Part shown: positions 42,983 through 51,491 of the stretch, piece after piece
How the letters are laid out: each line of letters starts with the position of its first letter
Numbering within the stretch: the first letter of the stretch is position 1
Assembly: GCF_024171695.1 (NCBI RefSeq)
Contig: NZ_JAMTCF010000010.1
Location: 1 to 64,000, forward strand
DNA length: 64,000 bases
Direction of reading: 5' to 3'
Source of the DNA: Actinosynnema pretiosum
GTDB taxonomy: Bacteria > Actinomycetota > Actinomycetes > Mycobacteriales > Pseudonocardiaceae
Made by a program: the position numbers and the translations under genes
Notes under the pieces: generated by a model
Databases searched by the model: none
What the model saw: only the letters and a program-made list of their open reading frames with translations
Told to the model about the DNA's origin: nothing

Positions 42983-43409
42983 GACGCCGCTCGCGCTCGT
43001 ACAAGGCGTGTGCGTCCTTGCACTCGCGGCAGTCACATCCCCATCGCACCCGCCGTGAGTTGGTGCCGTGCGGTGGGAGGTCGGCGGGAACGGGGAACCC
43101 GAACTCGGCCGCCACTCGCTTGCGTGCCACCCGGTCGAGGCCTCCCCACACACCCCACGGCTCGCCGCGTTCCAACGCGCTCACCGCGCAGGGCAACCGC
43201 ACTGGACAGCCAGAGCAGATCACCAGGGCGACCAACGCGTGCACGCTGGCGGGTTTCGAGTCGTGCCAGGCGTTGAAAGCAGGCTCGACGACCCGCCCGT
43301 CACGGCGCACTTCTCTGCGATCGAGTTCAGGAAAGAGCCTGCAAGCAGCATCTTCGTGCCACTGCGGAACCTCGAGCGGCAGCCGTGCCGCAGGATGATC
43401 GGTGCGCAT
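42966..43409 (-). CDS. WhiB-family iron-sulfur transcription factor
   Basis: A 147-residue Wbl protein. The first Cys ligand is in WHEDAACRLFPEL, the triad is CSGCPVRLPC (C-x2-C-x5-C), and the turn is GVWGGLD, all as in WhiB proteins that bind a 4Fe-4S cluster and the housekeeping sigma factor. Unusually the C-terminus adds three more Cys residues in GCDCRECKDAHALY before a basic AT-hook-like tail RERRRKTAK. ATG 43409 is used. It is convergent with the peptidase operon and divergent from the LacI gene. Confidence 0.9.
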   Translation of the reverse strand: MRTDHPAARLPLEVPQWHEDAACRLFPELDRREVRRDGRVVEPAFNAWHDSKPASVHALVALVICSGCPVRLPCAVSALERGEPWGVWGGLDRVARKRVAAEFGFPVPADLPPHGTNSRRVRWGCDCRECKDAHALYERERRRKTAK

Positions 43410-43580
43410 GCCACAGTCGTAATCACCGGAACTGGCCCTGTCCCCGCCGAAGTGCGCTCCTCTCGCGAAACCACCCCCTGACAAGGGCACCGAGCGCGGA
43501 CACCGGCCTGGTGTCATCGGTCGTCGCCTGGCCATCCGCCACGCCGTCACCCGCACAGTCCTGGACACCCTCAGCCTTAT

Positions 43581-43595
43581 CGTTAAACTTTAACG
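43581..43595. promoter_or_regulatory. LacI-type operator palindrome
   Basis: CGTTAAA and TTTAACG are exact inverses around one C, 22 bases before the TTG start of the LacI gene. AT-rich with CG at both ends, it fits the operators of actinobacterial LacI sugar repressors and suggests autoregulation of the operon. Confidence 0.75.
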
Positions 43596-43616
43596 CTAAC
43601 GCGAAAGGGGGTCCCG

Positions 43617-44618
43617 TTGCCCAGGGTCACGATCGCCCAGGTCGCCACCGAGGCGGGGACCTCGGCCATGACCGTCTCCAACGTGCTCAACAACCGCCCC
43701 GGCGCGTCCGAGGCCACCAGGGAGCGCGTCCTCGACGCCGCGCGCAGGCTCGGCTACCGGCCCAACCTGGCCGCACGCCACCTGCGCGGCGGGCGCACCG
43801 GGCTGGTCGGGGTGCTCACGCACGACCTGACCAGCCAGTACGCCCTGGAGATCGTCCGGGGGATCGCCGACGAGCTGGCCGTGGCCCAGCGGGAGGTCCT
43901 CATCAGCGCCACCTACCAGGACGCCCACCGGGAGACCGAGCGCATCGGCCTGCTCACCGGCGGCCTGGTGGACGCGCTGCTGCTGGTCGCGCCCGTGCTC
44001 GACGACGACGCGCTCGCGCTGCTCGCGGACACCGCGCCGCGCTGCCCGACCGTCGTCGTCGACCCGCGCGCGTTCGACATCGCCCCGCCCACCGTCGCCG
44101 TCGACAACTACGGCGGCTCGCGCCAGGCCACCGAGCACCTCATCGAGCTCGGGCACACCCGGATCGCGCACGTGTGCGGCCACCCCGGCTTCGAGTCCTC
44201 GGCCGAGCGGCTGCGCGGGTACCGCGACGCCGTCCGGCTCGCGGGCCTGCCCGCCGACGAGGTGCCCGACGGGGCGTTCAGCCACGAGTGGGGCTTCCAC
44301 GCGGGCGCCACCCTGGCCGAGCGCGCCGAACCGCCCACCGCGGTGGTCGCCGCCTCGGACCTGATCGCGCTGGGCGTCGTCGACGCCGCCCGCGCGCGCG
44401 GGCTGTCCGTGCCCGCCGACCTGAGCGTCGTCGGCTTCGACGACCTGCCGCTGGCCGCCCAGCTCTTCCCCGGACTGACCACCGTCCGACAACCGCTGCA
44501 CGACATGGGAGTCACCGCCGTGCGAATGCTCACCGACCGACCCGACACCACCCCGGCCCGGCGCGTCCGGATGGACACCACGCTGATCACCAGGGGCACC
44601 ACCAGGGGGGTGCTCTAG
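43617..44618 (+). CDS. LacI-family transcriptional repressor
   Basis: A 333-residue LacI/GalR repressor. The HTH and hinge are VTIAQVATEAGTSAMTVSNV, LNNRPGASEATRERVLDAAR and LGYRPN; the periplasmic-binding-type ligand domain follows, with DNYGGSRQATEHLIELGHTR and ASDLIALGVVDAARARGLSV. TTG 43617 is the start, decided by AAAGGGGG 5 bases upstream. It is the first gene of a GH43-like/ABC uptake operon and probably senses the imported sugar. Confidence 0.92.
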   Translation: MPRVTIAQVATEAGTSAMTVSNVLNNRPGASEATRERVLDAARRLGYRPNLAARHLRGGRTGLVGVLTHDLTSQYALEIVRGIADELAVAQREVLISATYQDAHRETERIGLLTGGLVDALLLVAPVLDDDALALLADTAPRCPTVVVDPRAFDIAPPTVAVDNYGGSRQATEHLIELGHTRIAHVCGHPGFESSAERLRGYRDAVRLAGLPADEVPDGAFSHEWGFHAGATLAERAEPPTAVVAASDLIALGVVDAARARGLSVPADLSVVGFDDLPLAAQLFPGLTTVRQPLHDMGVTAVRMLTDRPDTTPARRVRMDTTLITRGTTRGVL

Positions 44619-44622
44619 AACC

Positions 44623-45447
44623 GTGCACGTGCTGTCCTACTTCACCACCGACCACGAGGCCCTGCACGTGGCCACCAGCCCCGACGGCCACCACTTCACC
44701 CCGCTCGACGACGGCGCCCCGGTGCTGCGCGGGCAGGTCGGCGCCGGAACGCTGCGCGACCCGTTCCTGCTGCTCGGCCCGGACGGGCTCTACCACCTGC
44801 TGGCCACCGACGGCTGGTCCAGCCCGCGCATCGTGCACGCCACCTCCCCCGACCTGCGCCGCTGGTCGCCGCAACGCCTCCTGGAACCGATGTCCGGGGT
44901 GACCGGGGCGCGCAACGCGTGGGCCCCGGAGGCGTTCACCGACGACGACGGCGTCGTGCACCTGTTGTGGTCCTCCGTGGTCGACCCGGACAACGACGAC
45001 CACGACTGGCACCACACCAACCAGGAGCACCGCATCTGGCACACCTCCACCCGCGACTTCACCGACTTCACCCCGCCCGGGGTGTTCTTCGACCCCGGCT
45101 ACCCGGTGATCGACGCGACCGTCGCCCGCGCGGACGGCCGCTACGTCATGGCGTTCAAGGACGAGCGCGGCGAGAACACCCCCGGCACCGACCACAAGAA
45201 CATCCTGCTCACCACCTTCACCGACCCGCACGGCCCGCTGAGCGAGCCCACCGGGCCGATCACGCCCAGCCCGGTGGAGGGGCCGTCGCTGTTCCGCAGG
45301 GGCGACGAGTGGGTGCTGATCTTCGACCACTTCCTCGACGACGGCTACGGCGCGCTGGCCAGCGCCGACGACATGTCCACCTGGGAACCCACCGACATCG
45401 GGATGCCGCCGGGGATGCGGCACGCCTCGGTGCTCGTGGTGCCCTAG
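44623..45447 (+). CDS. GH43-like five-bladed propeller glycosidase
   Basis: A 274-residue glycoside hydrolase of the clan-F five-bladed propeller type. Candidate acidic residues are in LRDPFLLLGPDG (base), PVIDATVARADGRYV (pKa modulator) and VEGPSLFRRGDEWVLIFD (acid). There is no signal peptide, so it acts in the cytoplasm on imported oligosaccharides; arabinosides or galactosides are plausible. The GTG lies 4 bases after the LacI stop. A small GC hairpin lies between it and the binding-protein gene. Confidence 0.82.
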   Translation: MHVLSYFTTDHEALHVATSPDGHHFTPLDDGAPVLRGQVGAGTLRDPFLLLGPDGLYHLLATDGWSSPRIVHATSPDLRRWSPQRLLEPMSGVTGARNAWAPEAFTDDDGVVHLLWSSVVDPDNDDHDWHHTNQEHRIWHTSTRDFTDFTPPGVFFDPGYPVIDATVARADGRYVMAFKDERGENTPGTDHKNILLTTFTDPHGPLSEPTGPITPSPVEGPSLFRRGDEWVLIFDHFLDDGYGALASADDMSTWEPTDIGMPPGMRHASVLVVP

Positions 45448-45505
45448 AGCCCGCGCGCCCGCCGGAGCAGGCGGGGAAACGCGCGGCCAAAGAGGGGAGC
45501 ACACC

Positions 45506-46747
45506 GTGCGCACGACACCGGCCGCCCTGGCGGTCCTGATCGCCCTGCTGCCCGCGCTGCCCGCCTGCTCCGCCGACGACGGCGCCTCGGGCGAGGTGCT
45601 CACCGTCGTCGGCTGGAAGGGCGGCGGCGGCGAGGAGGCCCGATTACCCGAGCTGAACGCGGCCTTCGAGCGGGCCCACCCCGGCGTGCGGGTCGAGCAC
45701 CACTACGTCGGGCCCGGCAACTACGAGACGTACAACAACCCCAAGCTCGCGTCCGGCACCGCCGCCGACGTGATCATGGTCGACAAGGCGAAGACCCGCA
45801 CCTGGACCGACCAGGGCTACCTCGCCGACCTGTCCGACCAGCCCTGGGTCCCCACCGTGCGGCCCGAGCTCGCGCCGTTCACCACGGTCGACGGGCGCAC
45901 CCGCCAGTTCACCCAGGAGAACATCGGCATCGGCCTGTACGCGAACCTCGACCTGCTGGCCTCGGCGGGCGTCACCGAGGTGCCGCGCGACTGGCCCACC
46001 ATGCTGGAGGTGCTCGGCAAGCTCCGCGAGCAGGGAAAACCCGGCCTCCTGGTGCCCAACAAGGGCGGCTGGGGCGGGGTGCAGCTCACCCTCGCGCTGG
46101 CCGTGAACCGGCTCGACCCCACCTGGAGCGCCGACTACAACGCCGGTCGCGCCCGCTTCGACCCCGACTGGGCGCCGGTGGTGGACGAGCTCAAGCGCGC
46201 GGTGGCCTCCGGCGCGGTCGACGGCAGGCTCATGCTCGGCCTGGACGCCTGGTCGGACGCGCTCACCGAGTTCAAGGCGGGCCGCTGGGCGTTCCTGGTC
46301 CAGGGCGCGTGGAAGCTCGCCGACTTCCGCGCCGACATCGGCTTCCGCTTCTCCCTGAACCCCATCCCCGCAGGTCCGGCCGGGAGCGAGCCGGTGGCCG
46401 TGACGTTCGTGGGCACCGGCTGGGCCGTCAACGCGAACGCCCGGCGCCCCGACCTGGCCCGCGAGTACGTGAAGTTCATGGCCGAACCCGACAACGCCCG
46501 CCTGTACTGCGAGGCCGAAGGCGCGTTCTCCACCCTCGTCGGCGGGACCACGACCCTGCCGGACGAGGCGTCCGCGCTGGTGGCGGCCTTCGACGCGGGC
46601 CGCTGGGCCGGATCGCCCGCGCAGGGCCTCGACCACCCCGGAGCCGAGGAGGTCATGGGCACCGCCCTGCAGGAGGTGTTCCTGGACCCGGCCACGTCCA
46701 CCGAGGGCGTGCTCGCGGCCCTCGACCGGATGCCCGCGCAGGGGTGA
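45506..46747 (+). CDS. Sugar ABC transporter substrate-binding lipoprotein
   Basis: A 413-residue family-1 (SBP_bac_1) solute-binding protein. A lipobox ending LPAC near residue 21 follows a hydrophobic signal, so it is a membrane-anchored lipoprotein. The mature protein has LPELNAAFERAHPGVRVEHH, TAADVIMVDKAKTR and KFMAEPDNARLYCEAEGAFS. It would capture oligosaccharides for the two permeases that follow. GAGGGGAG precedes GTG 45506. No ATPase gene is in the operon; a shared MsiK-type ATPase elsewhere is expected in actinomycetes. Confidence 0.92.
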   Translation: MRTTPAALAVLIALLPALPACSADDGASGEVLTVVGWKGGGGEEARLPELNAAFERAHPGVRVEHHYVGPGNYETYNNPKLASGTAADVIMVDKAKTRTWTDQGYLADLSDQPWVPTVRPELAPFTTVDGRTRQFTQENIGIGLYANLDLLASAGVTEVPRDWPTMLEVLGKLREQGKPGLLVPNKGGWGGVQLTLALAVNRLDPTWSADYNAGRARFDPDWAPVVDELKRAVASGAVDGRLMLGLDAWSDALTEFKAGRWAFLVQGAWKLADFRADIGFRFSLNPIPAGPAGSEPVAVTFVGTGWAVNANARRPDLAREYVKFMAEPDNARLYCEAEGAFSTLVGGTTTLPDEASALVAAFDAGRWAGSPAQGLDHPGAEEVMGTALQEVFLDPATSTEGVLAALDRMPAQG

Positions 46748-46751
46748 GGGG

Positions 46752-47621
46752 ATGCTGCGCACCCGCACCTCGCTGGCGCTCATCGCGCCCGCGGCCCTCC
46801 TCTACGCGGCGCTGCTGCTCTACCCGGCGGTGCGCGGCGTCGCGCTGAGCTTCACCGACGCGCGGGGCGTGGTCGGCGGGCGGTTCGTCGGCCTGGACAA
46901 CTACGCGGCGCTGCTGGCCGACCCGGCCGTGGGCGCTGCGGTGCGCAACACGGTGCTGTTCACCCTGGTCGTGGTGGTGGCGCAGAACGGGCTGGCGCTG
47001 CTGCTGGCGCACTGGCTGCACCGGGTGCCGTCGGTGCGCTCGCTCGCCCGCGTCGCGCTGCTGGTGCCCAGCACCACCGCCGTGGTCGTGGTCGGCTACG
47101 TGTGGGCGCAGGTCTACTCGCCGGTGGGCGGGCCGCTGGACGCGGTGCTCGGCGCGCTCGGCCTCGACGAGCTGCGCCGGGTGTGGCTGGGGGACCCGGC
47201 GACGGCGCTGCCCGCGATCGCGGTGGCGAACGTGTGGATGTACCTGGGGCACGCGACGGTGATCTTCCTGGCCGGGTACCTGGCCGTGCCGACCTCGGTG
47301 TTCGAGGCGGCCGAGCTGGACGGGGCGCGCGGGTGGCGGCGCTTCCGGCACGTGGACTGGCCGCTGCTGGCGCCCGCGCTGACGATCAACGTCACCCTGT
47401 CGGTGATCGGGTCGCTGCGGGTGTTCGACCTGCCGTTCGTGATGACCGGCGGCGGGCCGGGGGACGCGACGCGCACGCTGAGCCTGCTGGTGTGGGAGAG
47501 CAGCTTCCGCGACTACCGGTTCGGGTACGGCACGGCGGTGGCGACGGTGCTGCTCGCGGTGACGGTGGTGGCGTCGCTGGTGATCACCCTGGTGCTGCGG
47601 CGGCGGGAGGTGACGTGGTGA
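46752..47621 (+). CDS. Sugar ABC transporter permease (MalF/UgpA-like)
   Basis: A 289-residue permease with six transmembrane helices, starting LALIAPAALLYAALLLYPAV and ending TVVASLVITLVLRRREVTW. The EAA loop is EAAELDGARGWRRFRHVDWP. It forms the translocation pore with the next gene product. It starts 4 bases after the binding-protein stop. Confidence 0.93.
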   Translation: MLRTRTSLALIAPAALLYAALLLYPAVRGVALSFTDARGVVGGRFVGLDNYAALLADPAVGAAVRNTVLFTLVVVVAQNGLALLLAHWLHRVPSVRSLARVALLVPSTTAVVVVGYVWAQVYSPVGGPLDAVLGALGLDELRRVWLGDPATALPAIAVANVWMYLGHATVIFLAGYLAVPTSVFEAAELDGARGWRRFRHVDWPLLAPALTINVTLSVIGSLRVFDLPFVMTGGGPGDATRTLSLLVWESSFRDYRFGYGTAVATVLLAVTVVASLVITLVLRRREVTW

Positions 47622-48445
47622 GGCGCGGGCGGTCCCCAGGGCACCCGGTGGCGGCGGTGTTCCTGGTCGCCGTGGCCTTGGTGGTGCTCTCGCCGCTGCT
47701 GTTCGCGGTGCTGGCGTCGCTGCGCACGGACGCGGAGGTCGCCGCCGACCCGCTCGGCTGGCCGACCGCCCCGGCGTGGGGCAACTACGGCCGGGCCGCC
47801 GAGGCGATGGGGTACGGGCGGGCGGTGCTCAACACGCTGGTCGTGACCGGCGGCGCGGCGGTGCTCACGGTGCTGGCCGGGTCGCTGTGCGCGTGGGCGC
47901 TGACCAGGCACGTGCGGCGGTGGACGGCGGTGGTGTACCAGCTGTTCGTGGCCGGGCTGACCGTGCCGGTGTTCGTGGTGCTCACCCCGGTGTACCTGCT
48001 GCTGCGCGACCTCGGGCTGATCAACACCCACCTGGGGGCGGTGCTGGCGCACACCGCGCTGAACCTGCCGTTCGCGGTGTTCTTCTACTGCGGGTTCCTG
48101 CGGGCGGTGCCGGTGGAGCTGGAGGAGGCCGCGGTCCTGGACGGCTGCTCCACGCCGAGGCTGTTCACCTCCGTGGTGTTCCCGCTGCTGCGCCCGGCGA
48201 CGGCGACCATGGCGGTGTTCGTGGTGCTGGCGGTGTGGAACGACCTGATCGTCTCGATGCTGGTCCTGGACGACGAGTCCCTGCGCCCGGTCACCCCGGC
48301 CGCGTACACCCTGGTCGGCCCGTACGGCTTCGAGCCGTCGACCCTGTTCCCGGCCGTGGTGCTCGCGGCGGCGCCGCTGGTGGTGGTGTTCCTGGTGTTG
48401 CAGCGGCACATCGTCGCGGGGATCACGGCGGGGGCGGGCCGGTAA
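47618..48445 (+). CDS. Sugar ABC transporter permease (MalG/UgpE-like)
   Basis: A 275-residue permease with six transmembrane helices. The first is VAAVFLVAVALVVLSPLLFA; the EAA loop is ELEEAAVLDGCSTPRLFTSV. ARN-type periplasmic loop PTAPAWGNYGRAAEAMGYGR is typical of the MalG group. GTG 47618 overlaps the preceding permease stop by 4 bases. A strong terminator follows. Confidence 0.93.
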   Translation: MRRGRSPGHPVAAVFLVAVALVVLSPLLFAVLASLRTDAEVAADPLGWPTAPAWGNYGRAAEAMGYGRAVLNTLVVTGGAAVLTVLAGSLCAWALTRHVRRWTAVVYQLFVAGLTVPVFVVLTPVYLLLRDLGLINTHLGAVLAHTALNLPFAVFFYCGFLRAVPVELEEAAVLDGCSTPRLFTSVVFPLLRPATATMAVFVVLAVWNDLIVSMLVLDDESLRPVTPAAYTLVGPYGFEPSTLFPAVVLAAAPLVVVFLVLQRHIVAGITAGAGR

Positions 48446-48466
48446 GGGGGCGGTCGCTGAGGACCG

Positions 48467-48509
48467 CCGGGGGATGTGCCGCGCGAGGGGACGGCACATC
48501 CCCCGGTTT
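48467..48509 (+). terminator. Terminator of the sugar-uptake operon
   Basis: A perfect 15-bp stem, CCGGGGGATGTGCCG at 48467-48481 with its inverse at 48492-48506, 10-base loop, followed by TTT. Confidence 0.85.
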
Positions 48510-48565
48510 CCCCGCCTCCGGGGGCCGTTCAGGCGCGGGATTCGCCCATCCGGCCACACCAGCCA

Positions 48566-48581
48566 CTTACGTCACGGTGAC
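48566..48581. repeat. Left CTTACGTCAC-G-GTGAC boundary repeat
   Basis: This 16-mer matches the one at 51492-51507 with a single difference at the central base, in the same orientation; similarity continues as CTAG(T/G)TGGTG a few bases on. It lies 66 bases beyond the stop of the tyrosine recombinase gene. The pair may be ends or attachment sites of the module between them. Confidence 0.6.
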
Positions 48582-48647
48582 GCTAGTTGGTGGACTTGAG
48601 GACGGCTTCCTCCCGCCCCCCTCTCCTGGGAACCACGTCGACCGGGG

Positions 48648-49877
48648 TCACCAGGCGTCCCGGACCGGGTTGTCCAGGGCCTGGCCGACCAGGTCGGCGG
48701 CGCTGCGGGACGGGTCGCGGGCGGCGTGGTTGTAGACCTGGCTGGTGGTGTCGATGCTGCTGTGCCCGACGTCGGCCTGGACGTTGCCCAGTTCGGCGCC
48801 CGCCTCGACGGCGGTGGTGACGTAGAAGTGGCGCAGGGCGTGGGGGTGCATGGCGTCGGCGACGTCGAGCAGGGCGTCTCCCCCGCTCTCGGCGAGCCTG
48901 CGCAGCAGCTGCCACAGGGCCTGGCGCTGGTAGCGGTTGCCGGTGCGGGTGGTCAGCAGCGGGGTGGTGTGGGCGGTGGCGCGCCGGTCAGCCCTGGTGA
49001 TCTCCTTGCTGCGGCTCTCCTGGGTGCGCAGGTAGCCCATGAGCGCGGTCTCGGCGAGCGAGTGCAGGTAGACGATCCGCGTCTTGCCGCCCTTGCCCTC
49101 CACCCGCAGCGCCCGCCGCCCCCGGTTGACGTGCAGGTCGGCGCGGTTGAGGCCGCAGATCTCGCTGACCCGCAGCCCGAGCGTGAACAGGGCGACGACG
49201 GCCCCGGCGCGGGCGGTGTCGACCTCGGAGGCCCCGCGCCGGGGGGCCCGCGCGATGTCGTAGAGGGCGCGGACCTGGTTGATGGTGAGGGTGACGGTGC
49301 TGGTGGCGTTGTCGCGCGGGGCGACCAGGCCGAGGCGGCGGCGGTCGAGGGCGGCCGGGTTGCCCTCGGCGAGCCCGACGTCGGCCAGGTGCGCGTAGAG
49401 CGTCTTGACGGTGGCGAGCATCCGGTCGCGGGTGGCCACGGCCGCCCCTGCGGCGTCGAGCTGGGCGAGCCAGGCCTTGACCTGCGTGGTTCCGGCGCGG
49501 AGCGGGTCGATGCCGAGCCCGGCGCACCAGCGGAACCAGTGCAGGTGCCGCAGCCGCCCTCGTGGCGCGGGGGGCGGGCGGTGGTCGTCGGTCGCGGGGG
49601 TGGGGTTGATCTGGAGCACGGCGCTGTACCGGAGCACGGCGCGGGTCCACGCCGGGTCGGTGATGTCCAGCCACTCCCGCACGTCGTTCGGGCTGACCGG
49701 CAGCCCCACGCCCTCGGCGTAGGTCCGCCTGGTGGCGGGGTTCCCGTACGCCGCCAGCCACTCGGCGATCTCCCCGACCAACGTGGCCGGGTCCACGACC
49801 CCCGGCCACGGCCCACCCCCGGTTCCCCCCTCTCCTCGCAGCTCAGGCGACCCGCCCACCAGCACAACGTCACTCAC
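48648..49877 (-). CDS. Tyrosine recombinase/integrase
   Basis: A 409-residue recombinase, longer than XerC/D. A ~100-residue N-terminal extension with a Trp-rich core-binding domain (LHWFRWCAGLGIDPLRAGTT) precedes the catalytic domain: Arg236 (LGLRVSEICGL), Lys262 (EGKGGKTRIV), His346-x-x-Arg349 (HALRHFY), His372 (VGHSSID) and Tyr382 (QVYNHAA). All residues are intact, so it should be active. GTG 49877, with AGGGG upstream, is preferred to ATG 49916. It is divergent from a zinc-finger/coiled-coil gene over a palindrome-rich control region. Confidence 0.88.
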   Translation of the reverse strand: MSDVVLVGGSPELRGEGGTGGGPWPGVVDPATLVGEIAEWLAAYGNPATRRTYAEGVGLPVSPNDVREWLDITDPAWTRAVLRYSAVLQINPTPATDDHRPPPAPRGRLRHLHWFRWCAGLGIDPLRAGTTQVKAWLAQLDAAGAAVATRDRMLATVKTLYAHLADVGLAEGNPAALDRRRLGLVAPRDNATSTVTLTINQVRALYDIARAPRRGASEVDTARAGAVVALFTLGLRVSEICGLNRADLHVNRGRRALRVEGKGGKTRIVYLHSLAETALMGYLRTQESRSKEITRADRRATAHTTPLLTTRTGNRYQRQALWQLLRRLAESGGDALLDVADAMHPHALRHFYVTTAVEAGAELGNVQADVGHSSIDTTSQVYNHAARDPSRSAADLVGQALDNPVRDAW

Positions 49878-49928
49878 CGCACGTGCCCCTACCTCTAGGT
49901 GATCTTCCCAGGTCAACCCTACCCACTT

Positions 49929-50024
49929 TTTAACTCAGCTACAAAAGAACAGTTCTGTAGCTGAGTACAGTTGGAGTTAAACAACTACAACCTAAGGTTG
50001 CCGGTTGCATAACCTAATACTAGG
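49929..50024. promoter_or_regulatory. Palindrome-rich control region between recombinase and coiled-coil genes
   Basis: AT-rich for this genome. It contains nested inverted repeats: outer arms TTTAACTC (49929-49936) and GAGTTAAA (49974-49981); inner perfect 11-bp arms ACTCAGCTACA (49933-49943) and TGTAGCTGAGT (49956-49966), whose loop holds AGAAC-A-GTTCT; then AACCT-A-AGGTT (49989-49999) and CCTA-ATAC-TAGG (50013-50024), the last only 9 bases before the GTG start. Likely operators for both divergent promoters, or a recombinase binding array. Confidence 0.75.
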
Positions 50025-50033
50025 ATCTTGGGT

Positions 50034-51113
50034 GTGCCCGTCACTTCTGCGGAGAAAACCCCGCTCTGCGCCTTCGCGCGCTGCAAAGCCCCGCTCCCCC
50101 CGCCAGGACCGAGGGGAGGCCGCCCGTTCGAGTACTGCCCGGACCGCGCGTGGCCCGGCGGGCACACCTGCAAGCAGCTCGCGGCGGCCGAAGCGGCGCT
50201 CACGGAAGCCCTGGAAGCGCCTCCGTCGCCAAACCTGTCCGGGTCCACGAGCGTGTTCGTCACAGCCGCGACCCAGGTCCTGCAACCGCTGGAGGAGCTG
50301 GGCGCGGCCCTGCGCGAGCTGAAGGGCGCCACCACCACCGAACTGCGCGAGGCCGCCGAGCAGGTCGACCAGGCCAGGGCCGAGGCGGCGCGCGAGCGCG
50401 AGGCACGAGAGAAGGCCGAAGCCGCCACGGCCAGGTCGGCGGAAGCGGTCACCGAGGCGGCCGAGGCGAAGGCCGCGGCGGAAGCGGCCAGGGACGAGGC
50501 GCTCACCGACGCCCGCACCGCGCGCGAGGAACGCGCGGAGGCGATGAAGCGCCGCGAGGAGGCCGAGACCGTCCAGCGCTCCGCGCTCCTGGACCTGGCC
50601 CGCGTCACCGCCGAGCGGGACGCGGCCCGCCACCAGGCCGAGCAGTCCACCGCCACCGCCACGGCCACGGTCGCCGCGATCACCGCGTCCGCCGACCAGC
50701 GCGTGCAGGCCGCCACCGACGCCCAGGTGACCGCCCGCGAGCAGGCCGCCGAGCTCAGGGCCGAGCTGACCTCGCTGCGCAACCAGCTCTCCGAGCGCAC
50801 CACCAGGCTCGTCGCCGCCGAGGCCACGGCCGAGCGCCTGCGCGCCGAGACCGAGCAGCGCGTCGAACGCCTCACCGCCGAGGCCGAGGCGAAGCTCGAC
50901 CAGGCCCGCGCCGAGCAGGACAGGCGCGCCGCCGAACTGGGCGCCCAGACCGAGCGCGCCGACTCCCTGCAACGCGCGCACGACCACTACCGCCGGGTGG
51001 TGGAGCGCGTCGCCGTCCTGGCAGGCTCACCGGGGCCGTCCGACGACCCGGAGACCACCCGCCAGACCCTGGAGGCGGTGGCCGCGCTCGCCCGCGAGCA
51101 CCCCGTTCACTGA
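50034..51113 (+). CDS. Zinc-finger/coiled-coil protein of the recombinase module
   Basis: A 359-residue protein. The N-terminus carries four Cys at 12, 17, 35 and 46 in the arrangement C-x4-C ... RGGRPFEYC ... C, a small zinc-finger type seen in phage and plasmid proteins of actinomycetes. Residues ~75-330 are one long Ala/Glu/Arg coiled coil (REAREKAEAATARSAEAV and similar), with a 30-residue helical C-terminus. It recalls KfrA-type plasmid DNA-binding proteins in layout only. GTG 50034 has AGGA 8 bases upstream. It is divergent from the recombinase and probably acts with it or regulates it. Confidence 0.75.
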   Translation: MPVTSAEKTPLCAFARCKAPLPPPGPRGGRPFEYCPDRAWPGGHTCKQLAAAEAALTEALEAPPSPNLSGSTSVFVTAATQVLQPLEELGAALRELKGATTTELREAAEQVDQARAEAAREREAREKAEAATARSAEAVTEAAEAKAAAEAARDEALTDARTAREERAEAMKRREEAETVQRSALLDLARVTAERDAARHQAEQSTATATATVAAITASADQRVQAATDAQVTAREQAAELRAELTSLRNQLSERTTRLVAAEATAERLRAETEQRVERLTAEAEAKLDQARAEQDRRAAELGAQTERADSLQRAHDHYRRVVERVAVLAGSPGPSDDPETTRQTLEAVAALAREHPVH

Positions 51114-51440
51114 ACCGCAGGCCTCGGCCTGTCCGCGCGGTCGCTGAACCGCAGGGCCGCATCCCGTCCACGTGGTCGTGGCGCCTGGGCCGCATCCCCG
51201 TTCACACGGTCGTGGTGCCCAGGCCGTGCCTTCGTCGACACGGTCACGGCCCCAGGCCGCAGCCCGTCGGGGCGATCACAGCGCCCGGCCGCCGACCGGC
51301 GGCCTGTCCCGTCCGCGCGGTCACGGTGCCCGGCCGCCGATCGATGGCCTACCCCGTCCGCGCGGTCCCGACCCACGGTCGCCGACCGGCGGCTCTCCGT
51401 CCGCGCGGTCCCGCCAACGTGGCCGGGACCGCGCGGACGG
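51114..51440. repeat. About eight imperfect 33-45-bp tandem repeats ending in a hairpin
   Basis: The unit resembles CCCGTCCGCGCGGTC-(A/G)CGGTGCCC-(A/G)GGC-CGC and recurs about eight times, drifting between copies and longest (about 45 bp) in copies 6 and 7. No frame through it looks like a protein. The last copy ends in a 17-bp perfect stem (51397-51413 with 51424-51440). Iteron-like array or a degenerating minisatellite. Confidence 0.65.
51397..51440. terminator. 17-bp perfect hairpin
   Basis: CCGTCCGCGCGGTCCCG pairs exactly with its inverse at 51424-51440 around a 10-base loop that itself contains CCA...TGG. It is the strongest hairpin in the window and lies between the coiled-coil gene and the convergent NACHT gene. 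Confidence 0.75.
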
Positions 51441-51491
51441 GCGCTCTCCTACCCGACCGCGCCCCTCACGTCGCCGCCCCAGCGGCTATTT

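Noticed and set aside
51107-51376. Minus-strand frame with DRADG-type 15-residue repeats
   Set aside because: It is the translation of the tandem DNA repeat array, without a ribosome-binding site or homologue that I can name.
51114-51440. CRISPR array in the 51.1-51.4 kb repeats
   Set aside because: Units are imperfect and there is no alternation of constant repeat and unique spacer; no cas genes in the window.
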